Shown: positions 1 to 12,748, numbered from the stretch's first letter. The stretch: 64,000 nt of DNA from Harmonia axyridis (GCF_914767665.1 NC_059504.1:27196001-27260000), one strand, 5' to 3'. Numbers and translations are program-made. The notes: generated by a model from the letters alone, not told the origin.

Positions 1-387
1 GAAAATTGTTCGTGTTTCACTTGATTTCTTATTTTTGATAATACAATGAAGATGAATTTTTTTTTTTTTGTGAAGTTTTACTCGATAAATTATTTTTCAT
101 GAGTTTATCGTAAAGTTTAAACAAAAGCAGCAGTAAATATTCCGTTCGCCTGCCGCTGAAAGAATTCTCTGGAAACTAAATAAATTACTTGTATGAAATT
201 TTGTTCATAAGTAAATGATAAATTTACCTCCTTAGTTTGAGAATCCATAAATTTATGGGATTCCGGATGAATGATTAACATATTACATATGTTCATTATA
301 CTCAGAAAATATATTTCATGTGTTGAAATAATATGTCATCAACAAAAAATAATTCTGGAAAAAAAAACGAACGCAATGATATCTTCT
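1..387. other. AT-rich DNA, no gene seen
   Basis: Only short reading frames with no recognisable protein similarity; poly(T) runs are present. Nothing can be supported here. Confidence 0.6.
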
Positions 388-730
388 GCGAAATAAAGGA
401 AATATAAAGACAAAGGAATTTTGAATTCAAGTACGACTAAAGTCCTTTATTTGATGTAGGTTTCAGTTTTCATTGTTGTACTCTTTTTGTTCACGAGTAT
501 TCTGTGAAATAACGAAAATCTAAAAAAAACAAAAGAAATATTAATTAAAATACGATGGCATTGCCATTTTCAATGTTGGGATCTCTTTTCATTGTTGTAT
601 CTTTTCAGTATTTTGTGAAATAAAGGAAATATAAAAAAAAGAAAGAATGATCAATTAAAATACGACCAAATTGCTTTATTCAATGTTGGGTTAAGTTTTA
701 ATTGTATTATTTTTTGTTCAGAAGTTTTTT
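388..730. repeat. Three-copy tandem repeat, unit about 111-116 bp
   Basis: The phrase GTGAAATAA (first copy GCGAAATAA) recurs at 388, 504, 615 and 731. Each is followed by an AAGGAAATATAAA-like run, a block with AATACGA, and a TTCA(A)TGTTGGG-like block. Spacing is 116, 111 and 116 bp, so this is a diverged minisatellite with three units. No coding potential is evident. Confidence 0.75.
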
Positions 731-880
731 GTGAAATAATCAGATCTAATGAAGGTTTCAAATAGGCACACGGATTTTTAATTCGCTATTAAGATTCTAC
801 CTACATTACAAGTATTGTAAATCTTAATCAATAAATAGAAGAACTCAGAGTTTTCATATTTATATATTGATGGACATTTT

Positions 881-1041
881 TTGAAATGAAATAAAATAAA
901 ATTATTTTCAGAAATGTTTTAATGTTAATATGTTTATTTAGTGTCGAACTGTAAAATTAACCTGAAGAAGCCACAGTGTTGGCGAAACAATTGTTAACAT
1001 TATAATATTCGTGGAAAGTAATTTGTTTTATTTCATTTCAA
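881..1041. repeat. Small inverted-repeat unit enclosing a hammerhead-like core
   Basis: A roughly 29-bp segment at 881-909 is the near-complement of 1012-1041 (TGAAATGAAATAAAA core). Between them is CTGAAGA (962-968), a 4-bp stem GCCA (70-73) / TGGC (80-83), then GAAAC (984-988). That order is the conserved CUGANGA - stem II - GAAA block of hammerhead ribozymes. Self-cleaving ribozymes of this kind occur in Penelope-like elements and retrozymes of animals. I could not convincingly fold stems I and III by eye, so a functional ribozyme is inference only. Confidence 0.4.
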
Positions 1042-1707
1042 TGTTTACGGTTGGAACTTGGGTTAGCTAACCAAAGTTTCTACAGGTTGGCAACTAATGA
1101 TACAATTCATTGTAACAACTCTAACAATGATCATTTTGTCATCTACACATACTCATCTTTAATGCTAGCACGAGGTTACACTATTGACGTGCGAGATTCA
1201 TCCAATTGGGACCCGTATTTGTGTGAACACATCTCAATTAATGAATCGTATCCTTTTCATGGATGGGCAAATTAATGGGGAAAAAATGTACGAAAAAGTG
1301 TTCCTTTCCGATGTTTAGAAGTTGATGCCTAGACTAAAAATAAGTATAATTATGAAGAAAAAATATACTGCAGATGAATTCATATCATCCTTTAAAATAT
1401 TATTGCTCCGACCACCTTTCGTCAAAATATAATGCGTTTTAGATTTGATTCTCAAAACTTTAGGTTCCTTTGCTTAGAATTTTTCATTTTAATATTTCAC
1501 AGAAAATTGGAATACATGAACGCAAATATATTTTTGCCATTTTTTATGACATAGAAGTCCGCGTTGAACAACGATCCACATTATATCTTCCAAGCCATCC
1601 TTTACAAACGTACGTAAATGAATAAATTTTCATTCGAAAAATAATAAAATTCTGATTACGTCTAATTTATAAACAGTTGTCCTTGCGATAACTAAAACAA
1701 TAATATC
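1042..1707. other. Unassigned AT-rich DNA with one unrecognised 74-codon frame
   Basis: A + strand frame at 1051-1275 is open for 74 codons but shows no family motif, and its context is repeat debris. I do not call it a gene. The rest has no structure I can name. Confidence 0.5.
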
Positions 1708-4015
1708 ATGGCTAACACCATAACATGGCAAGCAGCCAAAAAGAGAAAATCTTCAAATCTTTCTCCGGAAATTAGTAAAAAACCCAACAATTGAAATCAG
1801 TAATAGATTTTATTACCTAGACACAAACACAAATAATATTGATTCTTCACAAAGACCCCCGAATATACCGAAACCACCAGTCATTTTCAATGAGAGAGAA
1901 GTTGAAGTTATCAACTGTTGTTAGCAACGAACAATATTATTCGAAAACACTCTGCAATTATTGTATCATGATATTAACAGGCTAGATTTCTATGTGATGA
2001 AGAAATTATTTTTCATACATATCAAACCACACAAGAACAACTACAGGGTAGTTATCCGGAATCTTCATTTCAGCGTCTTAACAGACGACATGAAAACAGA
2101 AATAGACGAGTTAGGACATAAAATCCGAAATATCAGCAACATAAGAGACCAAATGAAAAATCTACTTCACTCTTTTATGTTGACTTAGAACCGGGAGAAA
2201 ACAATAAAGAAATATACCAAATGTAATTCATACTAAATCAAAAAATAAGTATCGAGCGAAAACAGGAAATCAGGTATTAAGAATACGGAATTCAAAAACA
2301 TACTGCAAAAGACCATAAATGTGTGTTAAATGTGGTCAACAATTCTAAAACTTGCACAAAGCCTGAATCCACTCCAGTAAAGTGTGCATTATGTTAAAGA
2401 AATCACCCGTAAATAAAGGATGTCAAGATGACAAATCTACAAATTTTTAACACATGCGAAAAACAACAAGACAGACAACCAAACATTTCAGAAACATACT
2501 CACCATTAGGGCAGTATCTGGTCATAACAACAACTAAACCAAAAAGATCTTAGGACATAGGAATGATGATTCGAATAGACTAACGTTGTGGTATTTGGAT
2601 TTTGTTATAGAGGCCAAACAATGTGCAATATTTCTGGGAATATACTATATACCTCGACCAGAACTTGAAGTGATCCTCGCATGTCCATTCTGTATGCAAA
2701 AAACAAATTAGCTCCTTCTATGCAATAAGTAAAGTTAGAAATTCTATTCCCCTACAGTCACTTATGAATGTTTATTACAGTCTAGTGTATAGCCTCATTT
2801 TAGAACAGTCAACAATCCAATGTAAAAACCTATAGGCCCATAAGCTTCTCACTAACTTTGGGAAAACTGTTCGAAAAGTTGAAGAAGGTCATGGACCTAA
2901 ACAGGCTACTTCCCGAACATAAACTGGGTTTTAGGGAGAACCACTCAGCAATACAACAAATACATCGTGTAGTGAACACTATATCAACAAGCTTAGAAGA
3001 AACAATAATGTACTGGTGTATATTTGGATTCATCTCAAGCTTTCGACAAAGTTTGGTATAGTAGTCTACTCTTCAAATGGAAAAAACTTCTTCCCCAACC
3101 GTTTTAACTAATCTTGAAGTCATATTTGACGGATCTATACTTCACTGTAAAATATGTGATGATATATCAAGCCCTAATAAAATAAAAGCAGGGGTTCCAC
3201 AAGTAAGAATGCTGGGTCCATTGCTCCAATGTCAGATGTATAGATAAGGCTAATAAGAAAATCCAAACATCTTATAAGCCTCCTTTGCAGATGATATAGC
3301 GACATTTACATCTCATGAAAATGCAGATATAGCCTCAGGAAAACTCCAAAATCACCTGACTGAGCTGGGAAAATGCTATCCTGAATGGCGACTTACCATC
3401 AATGGAACTAATTACAAGTCACATTCACCAATAAAAGAAACGTTTGTCCTCCAGTCAGAGTAAATGGAAATTATTAACCAATTTAAATAGATGCAAAATA
3501 CCTTGGCATCTAGACCAACGCCTAACTGGAAACCACCGAGGAAACCACACATCCTAGCCAAAAAAACACAAATAAACATGATTATCTATCTATCTATCAA
3601 ACATGAAAATCCGACAGACAGGCTTATAGAAGGAAAATCCAAGTTGTCCCTTCAGAATAAGGTACTATAAAGCAATAGTTAAACCGATATGGACATATGG
3701 TATCCAATTCTGGGAATGTACTAAAAAATTCAATATTTTAATAATGCAGAGACTTCAATCCGAAATACTTAGCTCTATAGTAGATGAGCCATGTTATGTA
3801 TCCAACTAGACCATACATAATGATTTAATGATACCATCAATGATGAAATTAAAATACGTTCAATTAGCGTATCAACAGACTCGTAGACCAACTGGCTCAG
3901 AACCCCTTCACCAACAGAAGATTGACCATTTGACTTTGAATTAAAGTATTGTACAGGTGTGTCGATATGTATTGACAACTTCTTCATGTTAATTTATAAG
4001 TAAATACATTTACTT
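1708..4015 (+). pseudogene. Degenerate Jockey-clade LINE (ORF1 gag-like plus reverse transcriptase), many stops
   Basis: An ATG at 1708 opens a broken gag-like ORF1. At 1961-2188 a frame carries the pattern YRVVIRNLHFSV, which I recognise as the domain preceding the CCHC knuckles of Jockey-type ORF1 (PRE_C2HC). A zinc-knuckle remnant (CVKCGQ, later CALC) follows near 2320-2400. The reverse transcriptase survives in pieces: the RPISF/LGKLFEKL block around 2835-2880, GVPQ and LGPLLQ near 3190-3225, FADDIA near 3285-3305, KYLGI near 3500, and the C-terminal YYKAIVKPIWTYG stretch near 3660-3700. Stop codons and frame changes interrupt every block, and most of the endonuclease region is missing between about 2460 and 2820. 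This is a long-dead insertion; it could not move itself. Confidence 0.8.
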
Positions 4016-5294
4016 TATATTTAAGAAAAGTAAATTGTAATGGTGTCAAAAAATATTTTTAAAGACATCTAACTCACTACTTGTTTAAAAAAAAAAATTC
4101 AAATCGATTATAGATACATTCTAGTAGATTCAATATACAGTATAGAATTTGGTTACTCGTCGTTAGAGTGAGATAATGTTATTATCTGATTAAAAATATA
4201 TATATTAGCAGTTGGATATCTAAATAGAAATGGCATTATACCTCTACGTTCGAACTCACGAATGGTTCCCATTCTCAAACAAACAAAATGTATCGATCAC
4301 ATGAGATATAATCTCAGCTCAAATTTCAAGAACATTGTATGTAATTGTTATCATTTTCATTACCTGAATATTATATTTTTTAGGAACTTGGGTTGAATAA
4401 AGGTGATATGGAACTTGAAATGAAAATATATATATTTTGATGAAAAACGATAATATGGTTATAATAAAACATCTATCGATATCATCTTGGTCATGTTCGA
4501 TAGAGGTTTCATTGATAGTAATTATAAATTAAGACCTAGTCAAATGTTCAATTCAAATATTGGTTTCTGAGTTGTCTATTTAGTTTATTTATGTGATATA
4601 CTTTCTATAATTTTTTATTAGGTATGATTATGTGATTAGGTCAGATCCAATTGATTTTTATGACTTTCCATAGTCTCGGTGCGCTAACGCGTTTTCAAAA
4701 TAAAATTCCCATTGAACAATGCATTTTATGTCTTCAATAAATTTCACGAACATAAAGTAGGCACTTAGGTTTCCGAAGTTTATTGAAATTAAACAATAAT
4801 CGAGCTAATAAAATACCGACCTTAAAAATTGATTCATTCATAATTAGCTCACAATGATTTCTTTGATGCATCCTCAATCAATATGAAATATGAGGAAGAT
4901 TTAAATCTTAATACTAAATAGAATGCTTTTTTGTACCAATTATTCGATTTTTGTTTGTTTATGTCATATGCAGCTAACGAGCAAGTTGGTCTCAGATCCA
5001 ATTAGGATTACATAATATAATCTTTGGCTTTCTACTGTTATTTCCGTATAGAATGAGGAAGAGTCATTCAACAGGTTGAACGTTGTTTTCCGCGTTCTTC
5101 GTTATGCCTGCGAGTTCTTAGCGATAGGTTCATTTGAATCAATCTATAGCTTTATTAGTATTGTGAGTTGTGACACTTACATTAGAATTCTGATTAGTTT
5201 TTGGTTCATTTAAGATTTGATAGGAAAAAAATGAGTCATTGTGTCATGAGCTTTCAAAACCTTATTCATTTTTCCCTTTCACTCTTGAAATGTA
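4016..5294. other. AT-rich intergenic DNA, nothing identified
   Basis: No long frame, no repeat partner elsewhere in the window that I could see, and no RNA-gene signature. Confidence 0.5.
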
Positions 5295-5700
5295 CAGGAT
5301 ATCCCAAATTCGATGCTCATCTCGAGAACTATAACACTTACAGAAGAAATCTTCAAGGACCCCGATCTCTTTTCGTGATGAGATATCGAAAAGCAGATTA
5401 TAGATATCTTGATTCGTTTTCGAGTTCCTGAAAAATAACTGTCTCAAATATTTTGCTATATCTTGGTTTCTGTTCTAGATATTCGAAAAATTCTTAAACG
5501 GTGTTTTCAGAAATTTTTGTAATTTATATGATACTCATAAAAAATCATAAAAATTACCTAATTATCTTCTCAGAGATATAGAGGAGGGTTGGTATTTCTT
5601 AAATGGGTGAATTCTTCAACGCAGCTTGGTTGAAAAGCATTTCGTAATCGGTTTTTCGAAAATGTTATCCGTTTCAAAGATATTGAGTTTTTTGACTTAA
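5295..5700. repeat. Diverged arm of the CAGGGTGTCCCAAATTCGAT repeat family
   Basis: Starts CAGGATATCCCAAATTCGAT after TA at 5293-5294. It then tracks the left arm of the interrupted element at 30,740 (CTCGAGAACTATAA, AGATATCTTGATTCG, CTATATCTTGGTTTCTGTTC). A partner arm was not found, so this looks like a truncated or one-armed copy. Confidence 0.6.
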
Positions 5701-6479
5701 TTTTTCTGATGGGATACCTTATATAAGATTGCCTAAACGCACGAAATCGTAAAGGAACTGAATCACATTAAAGAATTAATTCAAATAACAGACACGAAAA
5801 TAACAGAATTTGTTTTTGTAACAGAAAATAGTATACATACAGCTTTATATTCTTCACAGAAGTAATTTATACTTTAGAGTTTGAAGATTCTACACCGAAA
5901 ATATAGTGAAATGTAACAACGAACGAAGTCTCTTTTGTTTTCTCTATGCAAGCTAAACAAGTTCATCTTTATTGGTTACGAAGTTCGAAATGTTCAAAGT
6001 TCTATATTAATTCACTTTTGGTGTCATGATTCAAGGTCTACTCTTAAATTCGAGATCATCTGGTTATAAATCGCAGTTGTACATGATCTATTCTGCTTCC
6101 TTTATTTTTGAATGGAAAAATCAAGGTTATTATGAATGGATTTGTTATTTATTACGTCTTTCATTTTTACGGAGCATTTTGCCCCAATGCCTATAATTTT
6201 TCGAATTTTCGAGCCGAACGGAAAAACATACAAACGGAATTTGTTTAGGTCTGAAATTTCTTCCTCGATAACTCTTGAAGTATTCATATTAAGTATTGGG
6301 TTTGCTCAAGTAACCCCTCCTTTTTTATACGTAGAATTGAATGAAATAATGAAAAATATAGGTTCTAATTTGAAAATCTTGAGTTTCGATGAATTTGAGT
6401 TATCCAAGTTCATGATCTTCTGATAAACACCTTGTACATTTTTTATTCGAACCGAAACAGTCTTATAATTTTACGTATT
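5701..6479. other. No gene identified
   Basis: A 95-codon + frame at 6136-6423 has no family motif and is not called. An ACACCTTGTACA end near 6425-6436 may be a worn terminus of a CAGGGTG-type element. Confidence 0.4.
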
Positions 6480-6870
6480 TGCAGAATCGAAAATGAAGAA
6501 GATTTTCTCAAAAAAACTTTTTCTGCAGAAATATTCGAAAACATGTGAGTCCACGTCGTCTTCATTTTTTTCATAGGAATCACATTAACTCATGAAGCGT
6601 CGAGTTTTTACCCAAAGAATGGCATATGCCTGAAATTGTCACCAAAAATGCTATCTAATGATGCTATAATATACTGGGTGTGACTTTTGAAATGAGGAAG
6701 TAAAAGTATGATTCTGGTAAAACCAGAGGTTGTAAAGATCTGAAAATATTTTAGGGAGAAAGATCATTGTTCAAACCCCAAAATGCAAATTTTCAGCACA
6801 AAATTATAATTAGTTTTCCATAAACATATAATAAGCCATCGGCCTATATATAGCTTTGAAGATATTTTCA
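6480..6870 (-). repeat. Inverted partner of the repeat at 12,749-13,110
   Basis: Read on the opposite strand, this stretch matches 12,749-13,110 over most of its length: TTTATGGAAAACTAAT, the AGAAAGATCATTGT / ATAATGATCTTTCTT block, TACTGGGTGTGAC / ...CACACCCAGTA, and AATGATGCTATAATATACT / AGTATATTATTGCATCATT. Identity is moderate by eye, so these are old copies in opposite orientation. Confidence 0.7.
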
Positions 6871-7391
6871 ACATTGTCAATAACGAGTTGAGGAATAGAG
6901 CGTTCATTTTCTAAGTTTAATTGGTTCGTTTTTCGGCATTTCATATGCTTTTATATTTTGAAATGCTCATGTTCATTTGTTCTTTTTTTGTAGAAAGAAA
7001 TATTGATTTGTATTTTGTAATTGTGAAGTTGTTTATATTCGTCTTAATTTCGATTCATTTGTTATATTTCGATGTACTTTCTTTTTATCAATTGAATTTA
7101 TGTTTGTTCCATGAAAACTGACTTTTGATTGGAAAATTGTTACGAATGAAATTGTTAACGTTGATGAGGTGGGGTTTTCAAGCGTAGGGCCCAGAAAATC
7201 TTCGATTCGCCGCTACCTATACTGAATGATGAATTACTTCCTTTAGTGTGAAGTTTCTTCATTTCGAATTCATAGCTGCTCATGGCATATTGTGAAAATC
7301 CATTATATCTTTCTCAGTTATTCCATTACCAAAGCAACTTTCTTCGTAAGGAAACTTTGATTTTTGACTCAGCAGTCACCTGTTTGAATCC
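6871..7391. other. No gene identified
   Basis: Hydrophobic low-complexity frames only (for example 6921-7121 on +), as expected from T-rich DNA. Confidence 0.45.
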
Positions 7392-8400
7392 TGTACCGGG
7401 TTTTTCACCATAATTTGACCCCCCCTTTAACTACTAGTTACTAAAAGAGGTATAAAAAAATGTTTTCTCCAAAAGTTTCACGAAATCGAATAATGTTTTT
7501 TAAAATGATTTCACAAAACGAAATATGTACAGAATGGGCAACATATTGATTGCAACATTCTTTCAACACAGTTGTCATTGAATAACTCCACAGTATTTTT
7601 TAAGTTTATTTGTAGTTTTCGAACGAATAAACTTATTATTCTTTCGAATGGAACACCCTGTATATTTTTCTTTATTTGACTAGCTGTTTTTCCCCTGACT
7701 TCGAATATATATCATTTGTTTGGACTATCTCTCTTATTCTGAGTACCACAGAGTTTCATATTTTAAGAACCACCTGGCATGCTCAGTACTCAGTTTTCAA
7801 GTGGTATGCTGGGATAACTCAAAATGCTATTTTTTGAGTAATCTCATTGGCAACGATATGACTTACGTTTTCCACTATAAATTGGAATTGGATGATTTGG
7901 ATGCAACTCCATGTAGCTTTCTTATTTTTATTGTTCTCCACATAAAGTGAAAATATTTCAAATTTTTCCGCCTCTGTGTAGTGCATATTCGATGAATAGT
8001 TTCATCGATATGTCATATAGTTGCAACATGATAACTCAAAAAAGGGCATTTCGAGATATCGCAGCCTTCTACTTGAAAACTGATTACTTAGCTTGCCAGG
8101 AGGTTCTTAAAATTTAAAACTCTGTTGTACTCAAATTAAGAGAGATACGCCCAACATATGTTATATATTTGAAATCAGAGGAAAAAGAGCTAGTCAAATA
8201 TAGAAGAATATACAAGGTGTTCCATTTGAAAAAATGAAGTTGCAATCAATATGTTGCGCAGTTTGTATGTATTTCGTTTTGTGAAATCATTTTGAAAAAC
8301 AATAGTAGATTTCTGAAACTTTTGTAGAAAACATTTTTTTGTACCTCTTCTAGTCACAAAGTTAAAGGGGGGGTCAAATTATGGTGAAAAATCCGGTACA
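7392..8400. mobile_element. Foldback (long inverted-repeat) element, TGTACCGG termini
   Basis: The ends are TGTACCGGGTTTTTCACC (7392) and its complement ...GGTGAAAAATCCGGTACA (to 8400). The arms (about 7392-7840 and 8035-8400) are imperfect complements, including the run of C/G, AAAGTTTCA..., TGTTCCATTTGAAA and ACTAGTCAAATA-like blocks. The left arm carries about 85 extra bases near 7555-7640. A single arm of the same family lies at 17,876-18,173. No transposase frame is present, so this is a non-autonomous element. Confidence 0.75.
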
Positions 8401-9602
8401 TATTCAGTTAGATTTTTGTACCTTTCGCTTCTCCTTTACAACAGTTGTTTAATCCGTTTCATTTTTATGTACACCGACCTTTACAGACTTCAGAGTATTT
8501 TCTGTCTTCTCTTGTTCATTTGTTGCCAATAAATTAATTCCATGTGATTTTACGTTCGGTGGAATCGGTAGTTTTAATCTATTTTTATTGAGCTCACCAG
8601 CTATATTATCATATTATTGCCGATATCGGGATTTTCGGATCACCATTAATCGCTTCCGAACTTTTATCATTCATATTTACCGTTCTCAGAGGTGTAATAA
8701 TGAGTACATCATGCGAATGCTCAACAACTGTAGAAACATATTGTTTATTTTAATTTTTTTGAACACGTTCTTGTTTTACTTCGAAATATTTTAATCGTTG
8801 TGTTATTCAATTCAAAAATTTCATTCTTTTCATTTGATGATTCCAATAATTGAACAAGAAAGTTGATTTTCATGTCGAACATTTCCCATGAAGTCCAATT
8901 ACTGACACATATTCAGCTTTTTGCCCCATATTTTGATAGGACTCGCAACAGTTCACATGAAATCCGTTTATAAATTTTACGGTTTCCATCTTCTTTGTCC
9001 AAGATTTATGCATAATTTCATCGCAAACGGTGCAGATCACCACACTTCATTCTTGAGCATGCATAGCTTTTCTCAATTTCAATTCCATCAAAAATATTAT
9101 TATTCATATACTTTTGAGAGTTCACTTCTGACACGATATCACTCTCGTCCTCCATAATATTGAATATGAATATTAGGTAGTAATACTTGGAACTTTCAAT
9201 GGTAATACCATAATTGATTGAATCTTCTCGATATATATCTCATTTCCTTCCATATCGAAAATTGCTTGAATTCGATAAGTAAGAAAAATTGAGAACATAG
9301 AATATTTTAAAATGTGGAACAGTTTTATATATACAACGAAATCAAATAAGAAATAGATGTACATGAAGCAAAATTAAATCAATTCATGGATGAGTTAGAA
9401 CGCAAATAGTTTAATTCCCCCTGATAGTTGAGGAAGTTATCATTCATAATTCTCTAAATGACACTTATAATGTACCAAATAATAAATAATAATGAAAAAT
9501 TTCCTTTATGTGTATAATGCTCAGTTAACTTCAACGAGTTCGATGAAATACGAACTATTTTCAATTTAACTCTTAATAGTAGATATTGTGGAAATTGATG
9601 AT
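8401..9602. other. AT-rich intergenic DNA, nothing identified
   Basis: Short frames only; no motif or repeat recognised. Confidence 0.45.
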
Positions 9603-9660
9603 ATATCACACATCCATGGATGTGTGATATAATTCGATTGATATGCACATCAATCGAATT
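9603..9660. repeat. Two adjacent hairpins, one a perfect 28-bp palindrome
   Basis: 9603-9630 is a perfect palindrome centred on CCATGG with 14-base halves (ATATCACACATCCA and its complement). 9631-9660 has 12-base arms AATTCGATTGAT / ATCAATCGAATT around ATGCAC. They abut without a gap. The function is unknown. Confidence 0.8.
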
Positions 9661-9749
9661 GATTTACAATTTCAAAACTTTAAGACTTTGTGGGGTAGAA
9701 AATATTTCAGTTTTTTCAGAATTATACACACAGGGATTTTTTTGTTTAA

Positions 9750-12740
9750 GGACTGGAATTAATTTCCCTACGCCTCTACTTTAATTCCTCAAATTTTCTA
9801 CTGTTTTTTATTTAGGAGAGTTTTCACCCTTCTGCATTGCACTTTTTTCTTCTATTTGGTTCTTTGAAAGAGGTATTTCCTCTTGTCTTTCTTTCCTATT
9901 GGGATTTGTATTATCTTTCTTAATTCACTATACTTGTGATCTTTTAGCGTCTTCTTTATTTGTTTGTTAACTATTTCCTCAATAGTTTCCATTTTTCTGA
10001 TTTGTTAGTTGCTTATATACCATGAGGCGCCTACCACTGTTCTGATTACTGTATTTAGTTTTCTTCGTAACCGATCTTTTTTATTGTCTTTGTATTATAC
10101 TAGGTTCCTTCTTCATATACATGTATTAGCACTTTATTTTTTATCTTCAGCTTATTTCCTAAGGAAAGTTTACTTTCTGGGTTGAGCTGCAGGTATAGAG
10201 TCTCTCGGGCAATTGCCTTTCTCTTTTCTGTTTTCTTCTATCTGTTCATTAAAGTTCATTCTTTCAGCCATTCTGCTTCCTTTTTCCAATTTACCGTGTG
10301 ATTTTCCACTTTGATGTTTCCTACTTTGTCCTTCCTCCAAAGTAGAATGCAACTGTTTCATCGTATTCATTTTGAATCTTGAAGTATTCCATCAGTTTAT
10401 CTAAGTCTATCTGTAACTGCCTAGTTATTGATTTCCGTGTTCTAATGTAATGGTAAAACTGCCATGTATAGGTCGAACAAATGCGGTCCTATCACCGATC
10501 CTTGGGGAATTTCTTCTTCAATTTCTCTAATCGTTAACCTGCTACTATCTATATTCATTCATTTTTTCCAGATATTATTTTATTAACCTCGTTAGTTTGG
10601 TTGGAAATTTCATCACCTTCATTTTGTATATCAGTTCTTGGTGCCATCCAAACGGGTAATTTTTTTTACTTCTACGAGATTTGTTAACCTTCACTAAATT
10701 CCCTATCACTTTACTTATTGGCGATAATAGGCTTAAGGGTCGATAGTTTGTTGGATCTTTCTTCTCTTTTCCTTTCTTCCAAATTAATATTGTATCCGCC
10801 GTTTTCTATTTGCTTGGATAATATCCTGTTTTTAGTATGGATATGGCCATTTCAACAATTTCACCTTGAGCTTCTTCTGGTTAGTTTTCAACTGCTTCTA
10901 TTTCTTTGTAATCATTGTTTGTTAAATTTCCATTATTTGAACTCTTTGATTGAATTGGTCGTTGTTGATTTTTGGATTTGGCTTCAATTGATGGTCCAGT
11001 AATTCTGCAAACATTTCTGCCTCTTCTTCATTTGTAATGATTACTTAATTTCCCTTCTACAGCTTTGGTATCTTCGCTCTCGTTTTTCTTCCAGTTAGTG
11101 GTGACGTCATGTTCCACAATGATTGGTCTTCCGTAGCTAGTTCTTCCAGCTTCTTATCCCAGTCTTCGTTGAACACTTGTCTGACTCTGTTTTTCACTTC
11201 GTTGGTCAATTTATTTAGTATTGTTTTATCACCGGGGTTCAATGTGCGTCTTTACCGTGATCCGATGAGAGATTCATCTTGGTTTCTATTTTATAATTCG
11301 CTGTTACATTTTTCATTAATGCTATGTCCAATATGTCCATCGTAGCTGTGACTTCGTTGAAATGAGTGGGATCTTCTGGACCTAGTACTAATAGATTACA
11401 TTTGTTTCCTATATCTCTCAGTTTTTTCCATGGACATTTTTCTCTTAGTTTTCTGGGATTTCTACTCCTTTTTTCTTAGCTTCCTTCTTTTTGGCTTCCA
11501 TATTTTTGCTATTTTCCGTAATTTTAGTCCAAGCATTCTCTTTAGGTATTGGAGCCTCTTTATATTTAGGTTATTCGGGTTTTCGGCACATCTTATATAC
11601 CTAAGTTAAAAGTAACGCCTCCATAGTTTGCACATGTCGGTTGTGTTGTAGTTGGTTTCGGGCACTCCGCTGTGTTGTATCCTTCTTCGCATTTCATGCA
11701 TTTGTAGGATGCATGGCAGAATCTTTGAGAATGTCCGTACAATTGACATCGGTAGCATTGAATTAGTTCCGACCTTATCTTTAGACTCTCAACTCGTATG
11801 GATATTACGCAACAACACTCTTTTTGTTTGGTGAATATTCCCTTATATGCTTTGTCTATTTCGACAAGCACGAGGGGAATGGGATGTTTCTTGCCTTTCA
11901 TTCTCGTTATCTTTGTAACTGTTTAACCCTGATCAGCTAAGTCCTTCTTTTTTTTTCGGTGAATTTCAAAAGTACACTTTGGAGGGCAACTTTTAGGTTC
12001 TTTTCACTTTTCAGACCAAAAGTGTGAAATTCTTCGTCGCCTTCTTTCAAGATTTTATAGTGTTCTGTAATCTTCGCTCTTAGGTTCAATTTGCACCCCT
12101 TGGGAGACTAGTTTTACTTTTTTGCATTCAACTTGTTTTTTTTGTTGACGTGATTATGTACAACTATTTCATTCCTCAGAATCAAGTGTGCGATTATTTC
12201 ACTTTTCATATTTTGTGTATTCTTCTCATTTTCACTCGTAGTTTTCGACTCTACCTCTTCTTGACTATCATTTGTATTTTTCTTCGTATCTTCGTAAATT
12301 TTTTCATTTTCTTTCTCAATTTCCATCCTCATTAAGTATGTCGAAGCAGTTTGATGTTTTCACTGCTTCTGTATTCTCTTCTTGGGGGTTTTGAGGTTGT
12401 CTTGCGCGGTTTTTTGAAAGCTGATTCGCCTACTGCTTCTTCGAGTTAATTTTCTTCTTTCCTCACATTTCTTTGTAATTGCTAACAAATGTCTACTGTA
12501 TTTTTGAGCAGATAACTGCTCAACGTAACAAAATTTTGTATCGTTTTATTCATTGCGGATAACCAGTTTATTTCACTTTATATCGTTCAGAATCTTAATT
12601 CACTCGTCCTTATAGCAGATAAGGATCGATCACTACTGTAATCACCACACTTTCACTCTGGAATGGAGCTTATACGCCTATGCGCAGCAGTCCACTTCGT
12701 CCTAATACTTTCACGAGTAATCGCCAGTCGCCACTGAATG
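9750..12740 (-). pseudogene. Degenerate Jockey-clade LINE on the minus strand
   Basis: On the minus strand, ORF1 lies at the right. A Lys/Glu-rich frame sits at 12,114-12,332, then 11,593-11,901 carries CCHC knuckles (CYRCQLYGHSQRFC, CMKCEEG..., then CANYGG), the hallmark of Jockey-type ORF1. The linker before the reverse transcriptase is visible at 11,057-11,242 (FNEDWDKKLEEL). The RT core IPQGSVIGPHLF is encoded near 10,480-10,515. The 3' end runs to about 9,750. All parts are separated by frameshifts and stops, so the copy is dead. GC-richer DNA at 12,600-12,740 probably represents its 5' untranslated region. Confidence 0.75.
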
Positions 12741-12748
12741 GGCATTAT

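Noticed and set aside
388..730. CRISPR array
   Set aside because: Repeats are long, diverged and contiguous without spacers; the organism is eukaryotic.
1051..1275. 74-codon frame near the window start
   Set aside because: No recognisable motif; starts at TTG-like or ambiguous context inside repeats. Kept only as unassigned.
6136..6423. 95-codon + frame overlapping a minus frame
   Set aside because: No motif on either strand; expected by chance in this composition.
6921..7121. Possible membrane-segment first exon of FATP
   Set aside because: Hydrophobic because it is T-rich; no splice donor in a compatible phase and no FATP N-terminal similarity.
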